The notes beneath the pieces were generated by a model. The model was not told where the DNA came from. It saw nothing but the letters and a program-made list of their open reading frames with translations, and searched no databases. A DNA stretch of 44,054 nt, from the NCBI GenBank assembly GCA_937916135.1, contig CALFTQ010000178.1:1-44054 (forward strand). Reading direction: 5' to 3'. This DNA comes from an uncultured Verrucomicrobiales bacterium. Lineage in GTDB: Bacteria; Verrucomicrobiota; Verrucomicrobiia; Verrucomicrobiales; Akkermansiaceae. Numbering within the stretch: position 1 is the stretch's first letter; each line of letters begins with the position of its first letter. Below are positions 16,101-24,054 of the stretch, piece after piece. A program made the position numbers and the translations under genes.

Positions 16101-16810
16101 TCCCCCTGCAAGTCGAATTTTTCCACAAAACGCTGCAAGTCGCCATCCTTGCCGAAAACCACCAGCACGTCGCCCAGCTGAAACTCCAGAGATGCATCCG
16201 GCATATCGATGACCGGCTGCTCGGGCTCGGAAAGCACATCGTCCGGGGTCGGGTTCTCCTTCACCTTGCCGCGGCGCACCGTCAGCAGGTTCAGGCGGAA
16301 CTCCGAGCGCAGGCCCACATCCATAAGCTTGCGGCCCACCCATTCCTCCGGCAGGCGCACATCGGCCAGGGAGTGGGTGGCATCCATGCGGCGCAGGCGC
16401 ATCATGCCCTCATTCGTGAAGCGGGCAGCCAGCTGGCGCGCGGCCACATCCTCCACACGGATAAGGTCATTCACACCGATGAGTTTGAGCAGCTTGCCAT
16501 GCAGCTCGTTCACACTGCGGGTCAACAGATTCGTAGTCCCCAGCTCCCTGAGCTGGGCAGTAATGAGGAGGTTGCGCTCAAACTGCTCGCCCACAGCCAC
16601 AATCACATATGTATCCTCACCCACCAGCTCCAGCTGGCGCAGCACGCGGATATCCGTAGCATCTCCCACCAGAGCGTAGGTCACGCGGTCTTTCAACTCG
16701 GTAATGATGGATTCTCGCTCATCCAGTATGGTGACTTCAAAACCTAAATCTGCCAGGTGCAAGGCAAGAGCGCGGCCAAACTGGCCAATGCCGATTATAA
16801 CGAATTTCAT
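16097..16810 (-). CDS. TrkA/KtrA-type potassium channel regulatory subunit
   Basis: A 237-residue RCK protein. The N-terminal Rossmann domain has GIGQFGRALALHLADLGFEVTILDE with the GxGxxG nucleotide motif and acidic strand end, then GDATD, and NLLTRSVNELHGKLLKLIGV. A C-terminal RCK_C domain starts near residue 140, ending LEFQLGDVLVVFGKDGDL. It gates the adjacent TrkH channel in response to NAD(H) or ATP/ADP. A single RCK_N/RCK_C pair matches KtrA-like regulators rather than the double-length E. coli TrkA. It lies 9 nt downstream of trkH. Confidence 0.92.
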   Translation of the reverse strand: MKFVIIGIGQFGRALALHLADLGFEVTILDERESIITELKDRVTYALVGDATDIRVLRQLELVGEDTYVIVAVGEQFERNLLITAQLRELGTTNLLTRSVNELHGKLLKLIGVNDLIRVEDVAARQLAARFTNEGMMRLRRMDATHSLADVRLPEEWVGRKLMDVGLRSEFRLNLLTVRRGKVKENPTPDDVLSEPEQPVIDMPDASLEFQLGDVLVVFGKDGDLQRFVEKFDLQGE

Positions 16811-16819
16811 AATAATCTA

Positions 16820-18610
16820 TCAGTTGAGAGGTAAACGGGTTTCAGGCAAGCGGATGGGGTTAGGTTCCTGCTGACGGATAAAGATGAGCATGAATGTGAA
16901 CATGCCCACACGCCCGAACAGCATATTAAGCGATATGAGGAGCTTGGAAACATCGGATATCTGGGGCAGTGCGCCCAGGTCGAAGCCCGTGGTGGTGTAG
17001 GCACTCACTTCCATGAAAAGCAGTTTGACAACTCCCTGGGGCTGCTGCGCCACAGCGGGTTCCAGCAGCATGAGCAGCAGCGTGGTGAACACAATCCAGA
17101 ATATAGAAAGCACCACCGTGGCCATTGCCCGCTCCACAGTGTTGCGGGCTATGCGGCGGTTGTGCAGCTCCAGATCCTGCTTGCCCTGCAGCACGCGGTA
17201 TACCTCCAGCAGGCTCAGCGCAAAAACAGGCGCGTACACGCCGCCACCAGTGCCGGCAGGATTGCCGCCCACAAACATGAGGAATGCCAGAAAAAGCTGG
17301 TATACCGGGCCGTATTCTCCGATATCACTGAGCGCAAAACCAGCTGAGCGTCCCACCGCATTCCACAGCGATTCCCACATATTAAACGTACCATGCGCCT
17401 GATGAGCAGAGGGCTCAAATGCAGCCAGCAGGGTCAGGCCAACGGTACCCACCAGCATCACAATCAGCATCACACGAATCACCAGCCAGGAGTTGGTGCT
17501 CCAGCGCCTGGCGCTGCGCTTGCCGGCCAGCTTATTCTTGAGGCGGGTCAGGCCTTCCAGATACACACCGAAACCCACCGTACCTGCCAGCACCAGCAGA
17601 ATCATAACCAGCTGCACCATCTTGCAGTCTGCCACCCCCACCTGCTCCATACCGGACGGAAAGATGTTGATACCCGCATTACAGAACGCAGAAACCGCAT
17701 GAAAAATCGCATAGCCCCACAAATCTGCCTGGGGGAAGCCGGGCAAATCCTTCCACAGATAATACAGGCACACCGCGCCCACAGCTTCGGCCAGCAAAGT
17801 CACAAAAAACACTGCCCGCAGCAATGAGGGTACCACTTTCACCCCCTCCTGATCCAGCATGCCGGAGACAGACATACTATCTCGCACCGCAAGACGCTTG
17901 CCCACCATCATGAGTACAAAATAGGAAAAAGTCATCACCCCTATAGCGCCCACCTGAATGTCCAGCAGCAACACCAGTTTGCCCAGCGGGGTAAAGGTCG
18001 CGGCCACATCCACTGAGGTCAGGCCGGTTATCGATGTTGCAGAAGCACAGGTAAACAACGCATCCACCAGGGAAATGGGCGCATAGGTGGCGCCGGGGGT
18101 CAGCAGCAGCAGCGTGCTGAGCAGCACCAACCCCACCATATAGGTAAAAAAGCGCTCCGCAGGAGACCAGTGGCTGCCGTTTTTCACAGGATTTTTGCGA
18201 TATGACCGGACTACACTACTCAACGTACCGATAGAAAAGCCTCCCAGCAGGAAGCTGCACAACAGGCTCGCAATAAAGGCCCAGCGCCCAAAAACACCCC
18301 ACACGCAACCATATAAGATAACAGAGGCCACTATGCCCACCGCCAGCTGAACCCAGAGAAAACGCCCCGGCAACCCGTAACGAGCCCATGCGCTCACCAG
18401 GTGCAGGAAGACCACCAGGGTATTAAACCACACCAGACCACAGAGAATCAGATGCGAGCCATGCACAAAGGTATCTCGATAAGCAGGCGAATTGGCCGCA
18501 CCCTCGAAGCAGGCCTCCCACAGCACCACGAAAAGCACCAGCAGACCAGATAGCATCTCCGGCAACTCCAGCACCCTGTGGCGGTGTTCCTTCTGTGTCT
18601 GAGCCCTCAC
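16820..18610 (-). CDS. TrkH/KtrB-family potassium transporter
   Basis: A 596-residue inner-membrane protein with four membrane-pore-membrane repeats. The selectivity-filter loops can be read in order as SATSITGLTS, SAFCNAGINIFP, GRSAGFALSD and SAYTTTGFDLG. Around 150 N-terminal residues with four hydrophobic helices precede the first pore unit, more than KtrB has. Together with the RCK protein it forms a potassium uptake system. GTG at 18610 is used; the promoter -10 is only 8 nt upstream. An ATG at 18556 is the alternative and would give a longer leader. Confidence 0.92.
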   Translation of the reverse strand: MRAQTQKEHRHRVLELPEMLSGLLVLFVVLWEACFEGAANSPAYRDTFVHGSHLILCGLVWFNTLVVFLHLVSAWARYGLPGRFLWVQLAVGIVASVILYGCVWGVFGRWAFIASLLCSFLLGGFSIGTLSSVVRSYRKNPVKNGSHWSPAERFFTYMVGLVLLSTLLLLTPGATYAPISLVDALFTCASATSITGLTSVDVAATFTPLGKLVLLLDIQVGAIGVMTFSYFVLMMVGKRLAVRDSMSVSGMLDQEGVKVVPSLLRAVFFVTLLAEAVGAVCLYYLWKDLPGFPQADLWGYAIFHAVSAFCNAGINIFPSGMEQVGVADCKMVQLVMILLVLAGTVGFGVYLEGLTRLKNKLAGKRSARRWSTNSWLVIRVMLIVMLVGTVGLTLLAAFEPSAHQAHGTFNMWESLWNAVGRSAGFALSDIGEYGPVYQLFLAFLMFVGGNPAGTGGGVYAPVFALSLLEVYRVLQGKQDLELHNRRIARNTVERAMATVVLSIFWIVFTTLLLMLLEPAVAQQPQGVVKLLFMEVSAYTTTGFDLGALPQISDVSKLLISLNMLFGRVGMFTFMLIFIRQQEPNPIRLPETRLPLN

Positions 18611-18618
18611 GCGCGCCC

Positions 18619-18655
18619 ATTATACCAGAGAAGTTGCCATTTGGCAAGCGCTTGC
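18619..18655 (-). promoter_or_regulatory. trkH promoter with overlapping 12-bp palindromic operator
   Basis: Minus strand TTGCCA-N17-TATAAT with the extended element TGG before the -10. The -35 box is overlapped by GCAAGCGCTTGC (18644-18655), a perfect 12-bp palindrome of the LacI/GalR-family operator type (central CG). Repression by binding over the -35 is plausible. The -10 is 8 nt from GTG. Confidence 0.6.
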
Positions 18656-18744
18656 AAACAAACCTTTCTGTATCAACACATCGTGTCTCAAAGATTTTGC
18701 AAATCACCATCAATGCCATTTTGGAAGAAACCCCGCCTCTGCCC

Positions 18745-18845
18745 GATAAAGCGGAATTTGTCGGGCTGAAAGCCCGAGGGATTTTGAGCTCACGAAGTGG
18801 GTGAAAGAACACTAGCCGGGGGTGATCGACAAATTTCAATTTATC
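18745..18845. repeat. MITE-like element with 19-bp imperfect inverted ends
   Basis: The outer ends GATAAAGCGGAATTTGTCG and, on the other strand, GATAAATTGAAATTTGTCG match at 15-16 of 19 positions. The inside is made of small hairpins (CGGGCT/AGCCCG and GCTCACGAAGTGGG). There is no coding capacity. A related sequence begins at 43985, so it is a dispersed family. Confidence 0.6.
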
Positions 18846-18887
18846 AAGATCTGCATTCAAACTTTGGGACAGATGTGCCCCATCAAT

Positions 18888-18923
18888 GAAAAACGGCACT
18901 GAATCCGGTGGAAACAGTGCCGT
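18888..18923 (-). terminator. Terminator of the small ribosomal protein gene
   Basis: Minus strand ACGGCACTG ... CAGTGCCGT, a perfect 9-bp stem, followed by TTTTTC; 44 nt past the stop of the 34-residue gene. Confidence 0.75.
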
Positions 18924-18966
18924 GAAAAGAACAGCGTCGCTTGCGGACGTGGCCTAAGCGCGCAGC

Positions 18967-19071
18967 TTAGGACTTGTAACGCAAACGCTTCTTGTGGCGG
19001 TTCTGGCGCATGCGCTTGCTGCGCTTGTGCTTGTTAATCTTAGCCTTACGTCTCTTCTTAAGCGATCCCAT
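18967..19071 (-). CDS. AURKAIP1/COX24-domain small basic ribosomal protein
   Basis: A 34-residue, extremely basic protein (opening MGSLKKRRKAKINKHKRSKR, ending NRHKKRLRYKS) with about half Lys/Arg. The spacing K-I-x-K-H-K...R-x-R-x-N-R-H-K-K matches the AURKAIP1/COX24 family, known as a small ribosomal protein in Bacteroidota and relatives and related to mitochondrial mS38. It has its own promoter and terminator, arguing for a real, highly expressed gene. A 7-bp hairpin CCTAAGC/GCTTAGG overlaps the stop codon. Confidence 0.85.
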   Translation of the reverse strand: MGSLKKRRKAKINKHKRSKRMRQNRHKKRLRYKS

Positions 19072-19143
19072 AATGATTTATGTGTCGTTTGTGGTTTTCT
19101 CGATTGGGAGAATTGTCGGTTACCCAGGGGGCTAACGGGGAAA

Positions 19144-19173
19144 TATAAAACTATCTTTTGCCAGAAAAGTCAA
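19144..19173 (-). promoter_or_regulatory. Candidate promoter of the small ribosomal protein gene
   Basis: Minus strand TTGACT-N17/18-TTTTAT or TTTATA, about 73 nt before the ATG at 19071, so a longer leader than most genes here. Confidence 0.4.
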
Positions 19174-19187
19174 GCCGAAAGCGAATT

Positions 19188-20033
19188 TTAAGACGGATTT
19201 TGTTTCCTTTCTGTCATGACACGGGCACACCACGCCAAGAGAATTTCCATCACCCCGGGGGTGGAGGAAACATATTTTCCCTGCGCGTGCATCCAGGCCA
19301 GCACATCCGGATGTGCGGTGGAAGGAGCACCGCAGAAAGCCGCAGGAAACAGGCGGAAAGCATGCAGGTCATTGTGACCGTCGCCCAGTATGGCCCAGTT
19401 CTCAGCCGGCACGTGCCATTCATGCGCAACGGTCTGCAGCGCAGTTCCTTTACAATAGCGGGCATCAGCCAGCCGCATGTAGCGCCCGGCCCGCTGGGCA
19501 GAAACACCCGCCAGCCCGTTGATGAAAGGATTCAGGAAAGCCATGATGGCATCCATCGTGGCAGAATCTGCAGCTTCCACAGAAAGGGGGTCCGTAGGTG
19601 CAATAATCCACTGAAGTTCCGGTTTGGTGCAGCGAAGAATGCGAAGCTGCTCATGCAGAAGCGGGCTGACCTGTGCTCGCACCTGCAAATTATGCACATG
19701 GCAGCGGGCATTGTGCCCCCGCAGAGGCTGCAGCGTGCCATCCTCCTGCGCCACGTAGGCGTACCGCTCACAGGTGCAGATAAAATCCGGCAGGAAAGGC
19801 GCAGCAGGCAGAAGCTCCTCACAAAGGTAAGGCAATGTGCGCCCGGTATTGATACCCCAGCGCACACCCAGCGGACGCCAGGTGCGCATCAACTCATAAA
19901 ACTCCGCAGGCACCGGCTGCTCCGGGTCGTGGGTGCGCAGCGTTTCATCGTAGTCCAACGAAATGAGCCAGTGGCAATCTCCTCCGAAAGGCAAGGCACG
20001 GCCGGGCACCACCTGACCTTCCTCAACGACCAT
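19188..20033 (-). CDS. HAD-superfamily hydrolase (Cof/sucrose-phosphatase-like)
   Basis: A 281-residue protein with HAD motif I WLISLDYDETL, motif II region GINTGRTLPYL, motif III lysine in YCKGTALQTVAHEW, and motif IV AILGDGHNDLHAF. The large cap between motifs II and III and the GDGxND ending match subfamily IIB (Cof-like, sucrose/trehalose-phosphate phosphatases). The substrate is unknown. It is the last gene of a three-gene unit, overlapping the OmpA gene by 11 nt. The C-terminus is rather positively charged. Confidence 0.85.
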   Translation of the reverse strand: MVVEEGQVVPGRALPFGGDCHWLISLDYDETLRTHDPEQPVPAEFYELMRTWRPLGVRWGINTGRTLPYLCEELLPAAPFLPDFICTCERYAYVAQEDGTLQPLRGHNARCHVHNLQVRAQVSPLLHEQLRILRCTKPELQWIIAPTDPLSVEAADSATMDAIMAFLNPFINGLAGVSAQRAGRYMRLADARYCKGTALQTVAHEWHVPAENWAILGDGHNDLHAFRLFPAAFCGAPSTAHPDVLAWMHAQGKYVSSTPGVMEILLAWCARVMTERKQNPS

Positions 20034-21321
20034 TTCTGCCCTTCTTCTTGTTCATCTCAGCCTTCTTGCGGGCTGCCTCTGCGGCTGCGCGCTGCTCCTG
20101 AGTAGCCCCCACTGGGAGGCGGAAAGCAGGGGTCTCGGGCACCTTCACGCCTTTGGCGAGCTGCTGGCTGATTTTTGTGGTCAGATCCACCTTGTACTTG
20201 TAATCGCAGGCACCGGCTGGCAGCTCCTCACCACCGGCACGCATGTGTATTTCCACACGGCGATTCAGTTTCTGCTGGTCGCGGTCTCCCGTAGTCGCGG
20301 CAAGCGGCATGGAGCTGCCGCAGGAGCGCACGTACACGTTTTCCACCGGCACACCGTTTCCCACCAGCCATGCGCGCACCGCAGCCGCACGCTGCAGGCC
20401 AAGCAGTGCATTGTAGGCAGCACCGCCCACGCTGTCCGTGTGCCCCTCAATCACAAAATAAGTGTGGGGATTCTTCTGAATGAGAGCCGCCAACTGGAGC
20501 ATCGTGATGCGGGCAGAGTTCTTCAACTGGCATTCATTAAAACCGAAGAGCACATCCGCTCCCAGGCGCGCCACGCCGGAACCGGAGCCCAGGTGTTCCT
20601 CGCCCATCAACTGCGCCAGGCTGCGGGTATCACCGGGCAGGTTGGAGTTGCCGGCCTCACTGGCAGCTTTGCGCAACTCCTGCTCCATAAGTGATGAAGC
20701 ATCCTCCAGCACCTCGGTCTGGGCTGTGGCTGCAGCCACCACCTCGTTGCTGTTCACCGGGGTGGGTTCAGGAATAGCCAGGGCTTCTTCCGTCAGATCC
20801 CGGGTCTGGAGAGAGGCCAGATCCAGCTGCGCAGGGGGCACCTCGCTCACCGGGGTCTGCTCTTCGGCGGCGTACACCGGCTCAGACACAGACAATTCCG
20901 TGGGGCCGGGAGCCATCACCAGCTCCGGAACCTCTATGTCCAGAATATCGATTTCTTCCGGCTCATGCTTAATTTCCTCAATTTCCTGAGGCTGCTGCTC
21001 CACAACCTCCTGCTCCGGAGCCTCATCAATCTTCTCTTCCTTGGGCGGCTCCTTCACGACCACTCGGACCGTCTCCAGGTCTTTCACCTCAGCAGGCACA
21101 TCCACCAGCTTGCCAAGCCCCAGCACCGATAAGGAGGGGAAGTAAACCCACAGCATGGCATGCACCACCACCGCTGCCGTCGCAGCGCCCATAGCTATAG
21201 GAACCATGTCTCGCTGGCGGGTCAGCTCATAACCATTGCGACGCCGATTTCCCACGCGATTGGGAATATTCAAGGCGCGATCCAGGTCAGCATATGAATC
21301 AATGTCAGGAATCTTGCTCAA
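20023..21321 (-). CDS. Inner-membrane-anchored OmpA-domain protein with acidic linker
   Basis: A 432-residue protein: ~38-residue cytoplasmic N-terminus, one membrane span (about residues 40-62), a long Pro/Glu/Val-rich periplasmic linker (about 75-215) like that of TonB, then an OmpA-like peptidoglycan-binding domain (about 245-365: FGFNECQLKNSARI, VIEGHTDSVGGAAYN, ALLGLQRAAAVRAWL, LNRRVEI). The C-terminus is Ala/Lys-rich. It probably links the inner membrane to the cell wall. The start is TTG at 21321, overlapping the preceding stop as TTGA. The next ATG would remove the cytoplasmic part. Confidence 0.82.
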   Translation of the reverse strand: MSKIPDIDSYADLDRALNIPNRVGNRRRNGYELTRQRDMVPIAMGAATAAVVVHAMLWVYFPSLSVLGLGKLVDVPAEVKDLETVRVVVKEPPKEEKIDEAPEQEVVEQQPQEIEEIKHEPEEIDILDIEVPELVMAPGPTELSVSEPVYAAEEQTPVSEVPPAQLDLASLQTRDLTEEALAIPEPTPVNSNEVVAAATAQTEVLEDASSLMEQELRKAASEAGNSNLPGDTRSLAQLMGEEHLGSGSGVARLGADVLFGFNECQLKNSARITMLQLAALIQKNPHTYFVIEGHTDSVGGAAYNALLGLQRAAAVRAWLVGNGVPVENVYVRSCGSSMPLAATTGDRDQQKLNRRVEIHMRAGGEELPAGACDYKYKVDLTTKISQQLAKGVKVPETPAFRLPVGATQEQRAAAEAARKKAEMNKKKGRNGR

Positions 21322-22427
21322 AGTCGTATATGGGAAGAAGTGAGATCTGGTCGAGCAGGGTCGCTCACGCGGGGTGCCTCCACGGCATCCACCACACGGT
21401 CATTTATCCAGTGCAGGATGGAACTCATCGCACTATCCTCATCCTGCAACAGGCCAACATGAATTGCCTGCCCCCGGCGACCACGGCCCACGGTCAGTTC
21501 GCGGTAAGTGGCTCCCACCGGGTCATTTTCTGAGCGCAGGGTCCACACATCGCGCTGGTCGCTGCGCAAACGGCGGTAAATCGTCAGAGCGTCCTTGAAA
21601 TTGCTCACAGGGCTGTCCTGCGCCAGATTCACCACCAGCACCGGCACATTGCGATCCATATCTGCCGCCTGCTCTACCGGTGCCACCTCAAAACTCTCCA
21701 TCCCGGCCGTACGGCGGATACGCTGATCCATGAGCCACATCATCACCGGCCGCAACACCCCCTCAGGCATGGTGCGCTCCACCGACTGCCGAAGCGAGGC
21801 AAAGGCATCAATCGATACAAGGCCGCGGATTCTGGGCTCCGTGGCCGCGGCCTGCAACAGCAGGCCTGCACCATAGCCCTGCCCCACCGCTGCAAAAACC
21901 GGAGCACTTTTGCCAGCCCGCGCGGTCACGGCATCCAGCAGCAGTGGCACATCGCGGCACTCCTTCAACCCATGCGTGCAGTACGGGCGGCGGTCATCCT
22001 TGCCACGCGGTTCCCACAGCACGCAGGTAAGCCCCGCCGCCGTGAGAGATTCCGCCACCGGCAAAGCCGAGCGGATACCGTGATCCCAATCCACACAGAC
22101 CAGCACATAGTCAATCTGGTGCAGCCGCTCAACCGGTGCATTCATCAAATCACCAATGACGCTCAACTGGCGGGAAGACTCCTCCCCATCTTTCACCGCA
22201 ATAACCGCCTGCACCTCACCGCCATCCCATCCTTTGAACGTAAAAGGTTCCATGCGCAGCCCCGGAGCCTTGCGCGGCACATTCGCGTACCCCACATACG
22301 ACTGATTCAACGGCTTGAGCACCGGCTGCACTAAGTCATTCACATAAAACCAGGTAGACACACCACCCCACACCGCAGCAATAAGCGCGATGCACATCAG
22401 GAAGCGTCTGGGGCCACGGCCTTTCAT
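21318..22427 (-). CDS. Membrane-anchored alpha/beta-hydrolase fold protein lacking the nucleophile Ser
   Basis: A 369-residue protein with one N-terminal membrane segment (FLMCIALIAAVWGGVSTWFYV) and an alpha/beta-hydrolase fold. Readable elements are the strand VLVCVDWD, a helix then TCVLWEPRGKDDRRPY (the usual D-x-R-G region), and VFAAVGQGYGAG at the nucleophile elbow. The elbow should be G-x-S-x-G but reads G-Q-G-Y-G, so the serine is Gly. A conserved DAFASLRQSVE follows. It may be a non-catalytic or altered family member. ATG at 22427 is chosen because of the promoter just upstream. First gene before the OmpA-domain gene. Confidence 0.72.
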   Translation of the reverse strand: MKGRGPRRFLMCIALIAAVWGGVSTWFYVNDLVQPVLKPLNQSYVGYANVPRKAPGLRMEPFTFKGWDGGEVQAVIAVKDGEESSRQLSVIGDLMNAPVERLHQIDYVLVCVDWDHGIRSALPVAESLTAAGLTCVLWEPRGKDDRRPYCTHGLKECRDVPLLLDAVTARAGKSAPVFAAVGQGYGAGLLLQAAATEPRIRGLVSIDAFASLRQSVERTMPEGVLRPVMMWLMDQRIRRTAGMESFEVAPVEQAADMDRNVPVLVVNLAQDSPVSNFKDALTIYRRLRSDQRDVWTLRSENDPVGATYRELTVGRGRRGQAIHVGLLQDEDSAMSSILHWINDRVVDAVEAPRVSDPARPDLTSSHIRL

Positions 22428-22439
22428 AACAACGAGCAC

Positions 22440-22468
22440 ACTATACCAGAGCAGCCCCGTTTCCGCAA
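22440..22468 (-). promoter_or_regulatory. Promoter of the hydrolase-OmpA-HAD unit
   Basis: Minus strand TTGCGG-N17-TATAGT, with CTCTGG directly before the -10 as at trkH (extended -10 TGG). The -10 is 12 nt from the ATG. Confidence 0.6.
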
Positions 22469-22588
22469 TTGCAAAGTAGGGCATATCCCAACTTTTTGGC
22501 ACACGCGCACTCGCTCGGCGCACCTCCTCTCTCATACAAGTCTTTATCCCGCCCGCCACACCACCACGGGAACTGACACCCCGCAGGC

Positions 22589-22617
22589 TTGACAAATCGC
22601 GGCAGGAGGGTCATACT
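22589..22617 (+). promoter_or_regulatory. Promoter of cysS-queF-queC
   Basis: TTGACA-N17-CATACT; the -10 ends 9 nt before the cysS ATG, predicting a leader of about 3 nt. A GGAGGG lies inside the spacer and so would not be transcribed. Confidence 0.65.
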
Positions 22618-22626
22618 TCCCGCGTT

Positions 22627-24042
22627 ATGTTACATCTACACGATACACAGTCGGGGGCAATGAAGCCCGTGCAGGCAGAAGACGGCAAGCAGCTGCGCTT
22701 CTACTGTTGCGGCCCCACCGTGTATGCCGCCGCCCACATCGGCAACTTCCGCACCTTTGTGGTGCAGGACGTGTTCCGCCGCGTGGTGGAGCTCGGCGGG
22801 CTGCGCACCAAGCACGTGCGCAACCTCACGGATGTGGATGACAAGACGATTCGCAACTCCCAGGCGCAGGGTATGCCGCTGGGCGAATACACCGCCAAGT
22901 GGACGGTCAAGTTCCACGATGACTGCAAGGCGCTCAACTGCCTTTCCCCGCATGTGGAGCCCAGCGCCGTGGGCCACATCAAGGAGCAGCTCGATATCGT
23001 GCAGAAGCTCATGGACGGTGGCCATGCCTACCAGAGCGAGGACGGCTCCATCTACTTCCGCATTTCCTCCTATGCCGACTACGGCCGCCTGGCTCATCTG
23101 GACCGCCAGGAGCTTGACCTGGGCAAGACTGCCCAGACCCGCGCCGATACGGACGAATACGAAAAGGACAGTGTGGCCGACTTCGTGCTGTGGAAAGCCC
23201 GCCGCCCGGAGGATGGCCCGAACTTCTGGCAGTCCCCCTGGGGTGAAGGCCGCCCCGGCTGGCACCTGGAGTGCTCAGCCATGAGCCACAAGTACCTCGG
23301 CGATACCTTCGACCTGCACTCCGGTGGTGTGGACCTCGTGTTCCCGCACCATGAGAACGAGATTGCCCAGAGCCGCTGCGCCTGCGGTGGCGAATTTGCC
23401 CGCCACTGGTTCCACGTGACCCACCTGCTGGTGGATGGCGCCAAGATGAGCAAGAGCCTGGGCAACATGTACACCCTGGACCAGCTGCAGGAAATGGGCT
23501 ACACCCCCGCCGCTCTGCGCTATGTGCTGGCCGGCGCCTACTACCGCCGCCCGCTGAACTTCACCCTCACCGGCATGAAGGATGCCACCAGCGCCCTCAA
23601 CAAGCTGGGCCGCTTCGATAAGGAGCTCGCCAAGACCAGCGGGGCCAAGGAACCCACCTACCGCGACCTTGTGAAGAAGGCCCCTGCCCTCGGCGCCTTC
23701 CAGCCTGCATGGGACAGTCTGGAAGATGACCTGAACAGCCCGGAGGCCCTGGGGCATGTATTCAGCGCCATCAAGGGTATCAAGCCTGCGGAACTGGAAC
23801 CCGCCGAGGCTGAGAAGACCTGGAAGGCCTTCCGCTTCATCATGGAAGCCCTCGGGCTGCAGCTGCCCGACCCGGATGCCGACATTGAGGTTCCGGAGGA
23901 TATCAAAGCCATTGCCGATGAACGCTGGGCTGCCCGCCTGGCAAAGGACTGGGCCACTGCCGATGCCCTGCGCGGCAAGCTCGCCAAGCTCGGCTGGGCC
24001 ATGAAGGACGGCAAGGACGGCTACAAACTCACCAAAGCTTGA
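22627..24042 (+). CDS. cysS: Cysteinyl-tRNA synthetase
   Basis: Class I synthetase that charges tRNA-Cys. The 471-residue protein has zinc-site cysteines in FYCCGPTVY, the HIGH-type signature AHIGN, NLTDVDDKTI, GWHLECSAM and FPHHENEIAQS (further zinc ligands), and KMSKSLGN as the KMSKS loop. Length is normal. It heads an apparent operon with two queuosine genes (12 nt to the next ATG). The only cognate tRNA gene in this window is tRNA-Cys at 40.87 kb. Confidence 0.96.
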   Translation: MLHLHDTQSGAMKPVQAEDGKQLRFYCCGPTVYAAAHIGNFRTFVVQDVFRRVVELGGLRTKHVRNLTDVDDKTIRNSQAQGMPLGEYTAKWTVKFHDDCKALNCLSPHVEPSAVGHIKEQLDIVQKLMDGGHAYQSEDGSIYFRISSYADYGRLAHLDRQELDLGKTAQTRADTDEYEKDSVADFVLWKARRPEDGPNFWQSPWGEGRPGWHLECSAMSHKYLGDTFDLHSGGVDLVFPHHENEIAQSRCACGGEFARHWFHVTHLLVDGAKMSKSLGNMYTLDQLQEMGYTPAALRYVLAGAYYRRPLNFTLTGMKDATSALNKLGRFDKELAKTSGAKEPTYRDLVKKAPALGAFQPAWDSLEDDLNSPEALGHVFSAIKGIKPAELEPAEAEKTWKAFRFIMEALGLQLPDPDADIEVPEDIKAIADERWAARLAKDWATADALRGKLAKLGWAMKDGKDGYKLTKA

Positions 24043-24054
24043 TTGCATCTCACC

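Noticed and set aside
18423..18899. 158-codon minus-strand ORF upstream of and overlapping trkH
   Set aside because: It runs through the trkH promoter, the MITE-like repeat and into trkH in another frame; no domain is seen.
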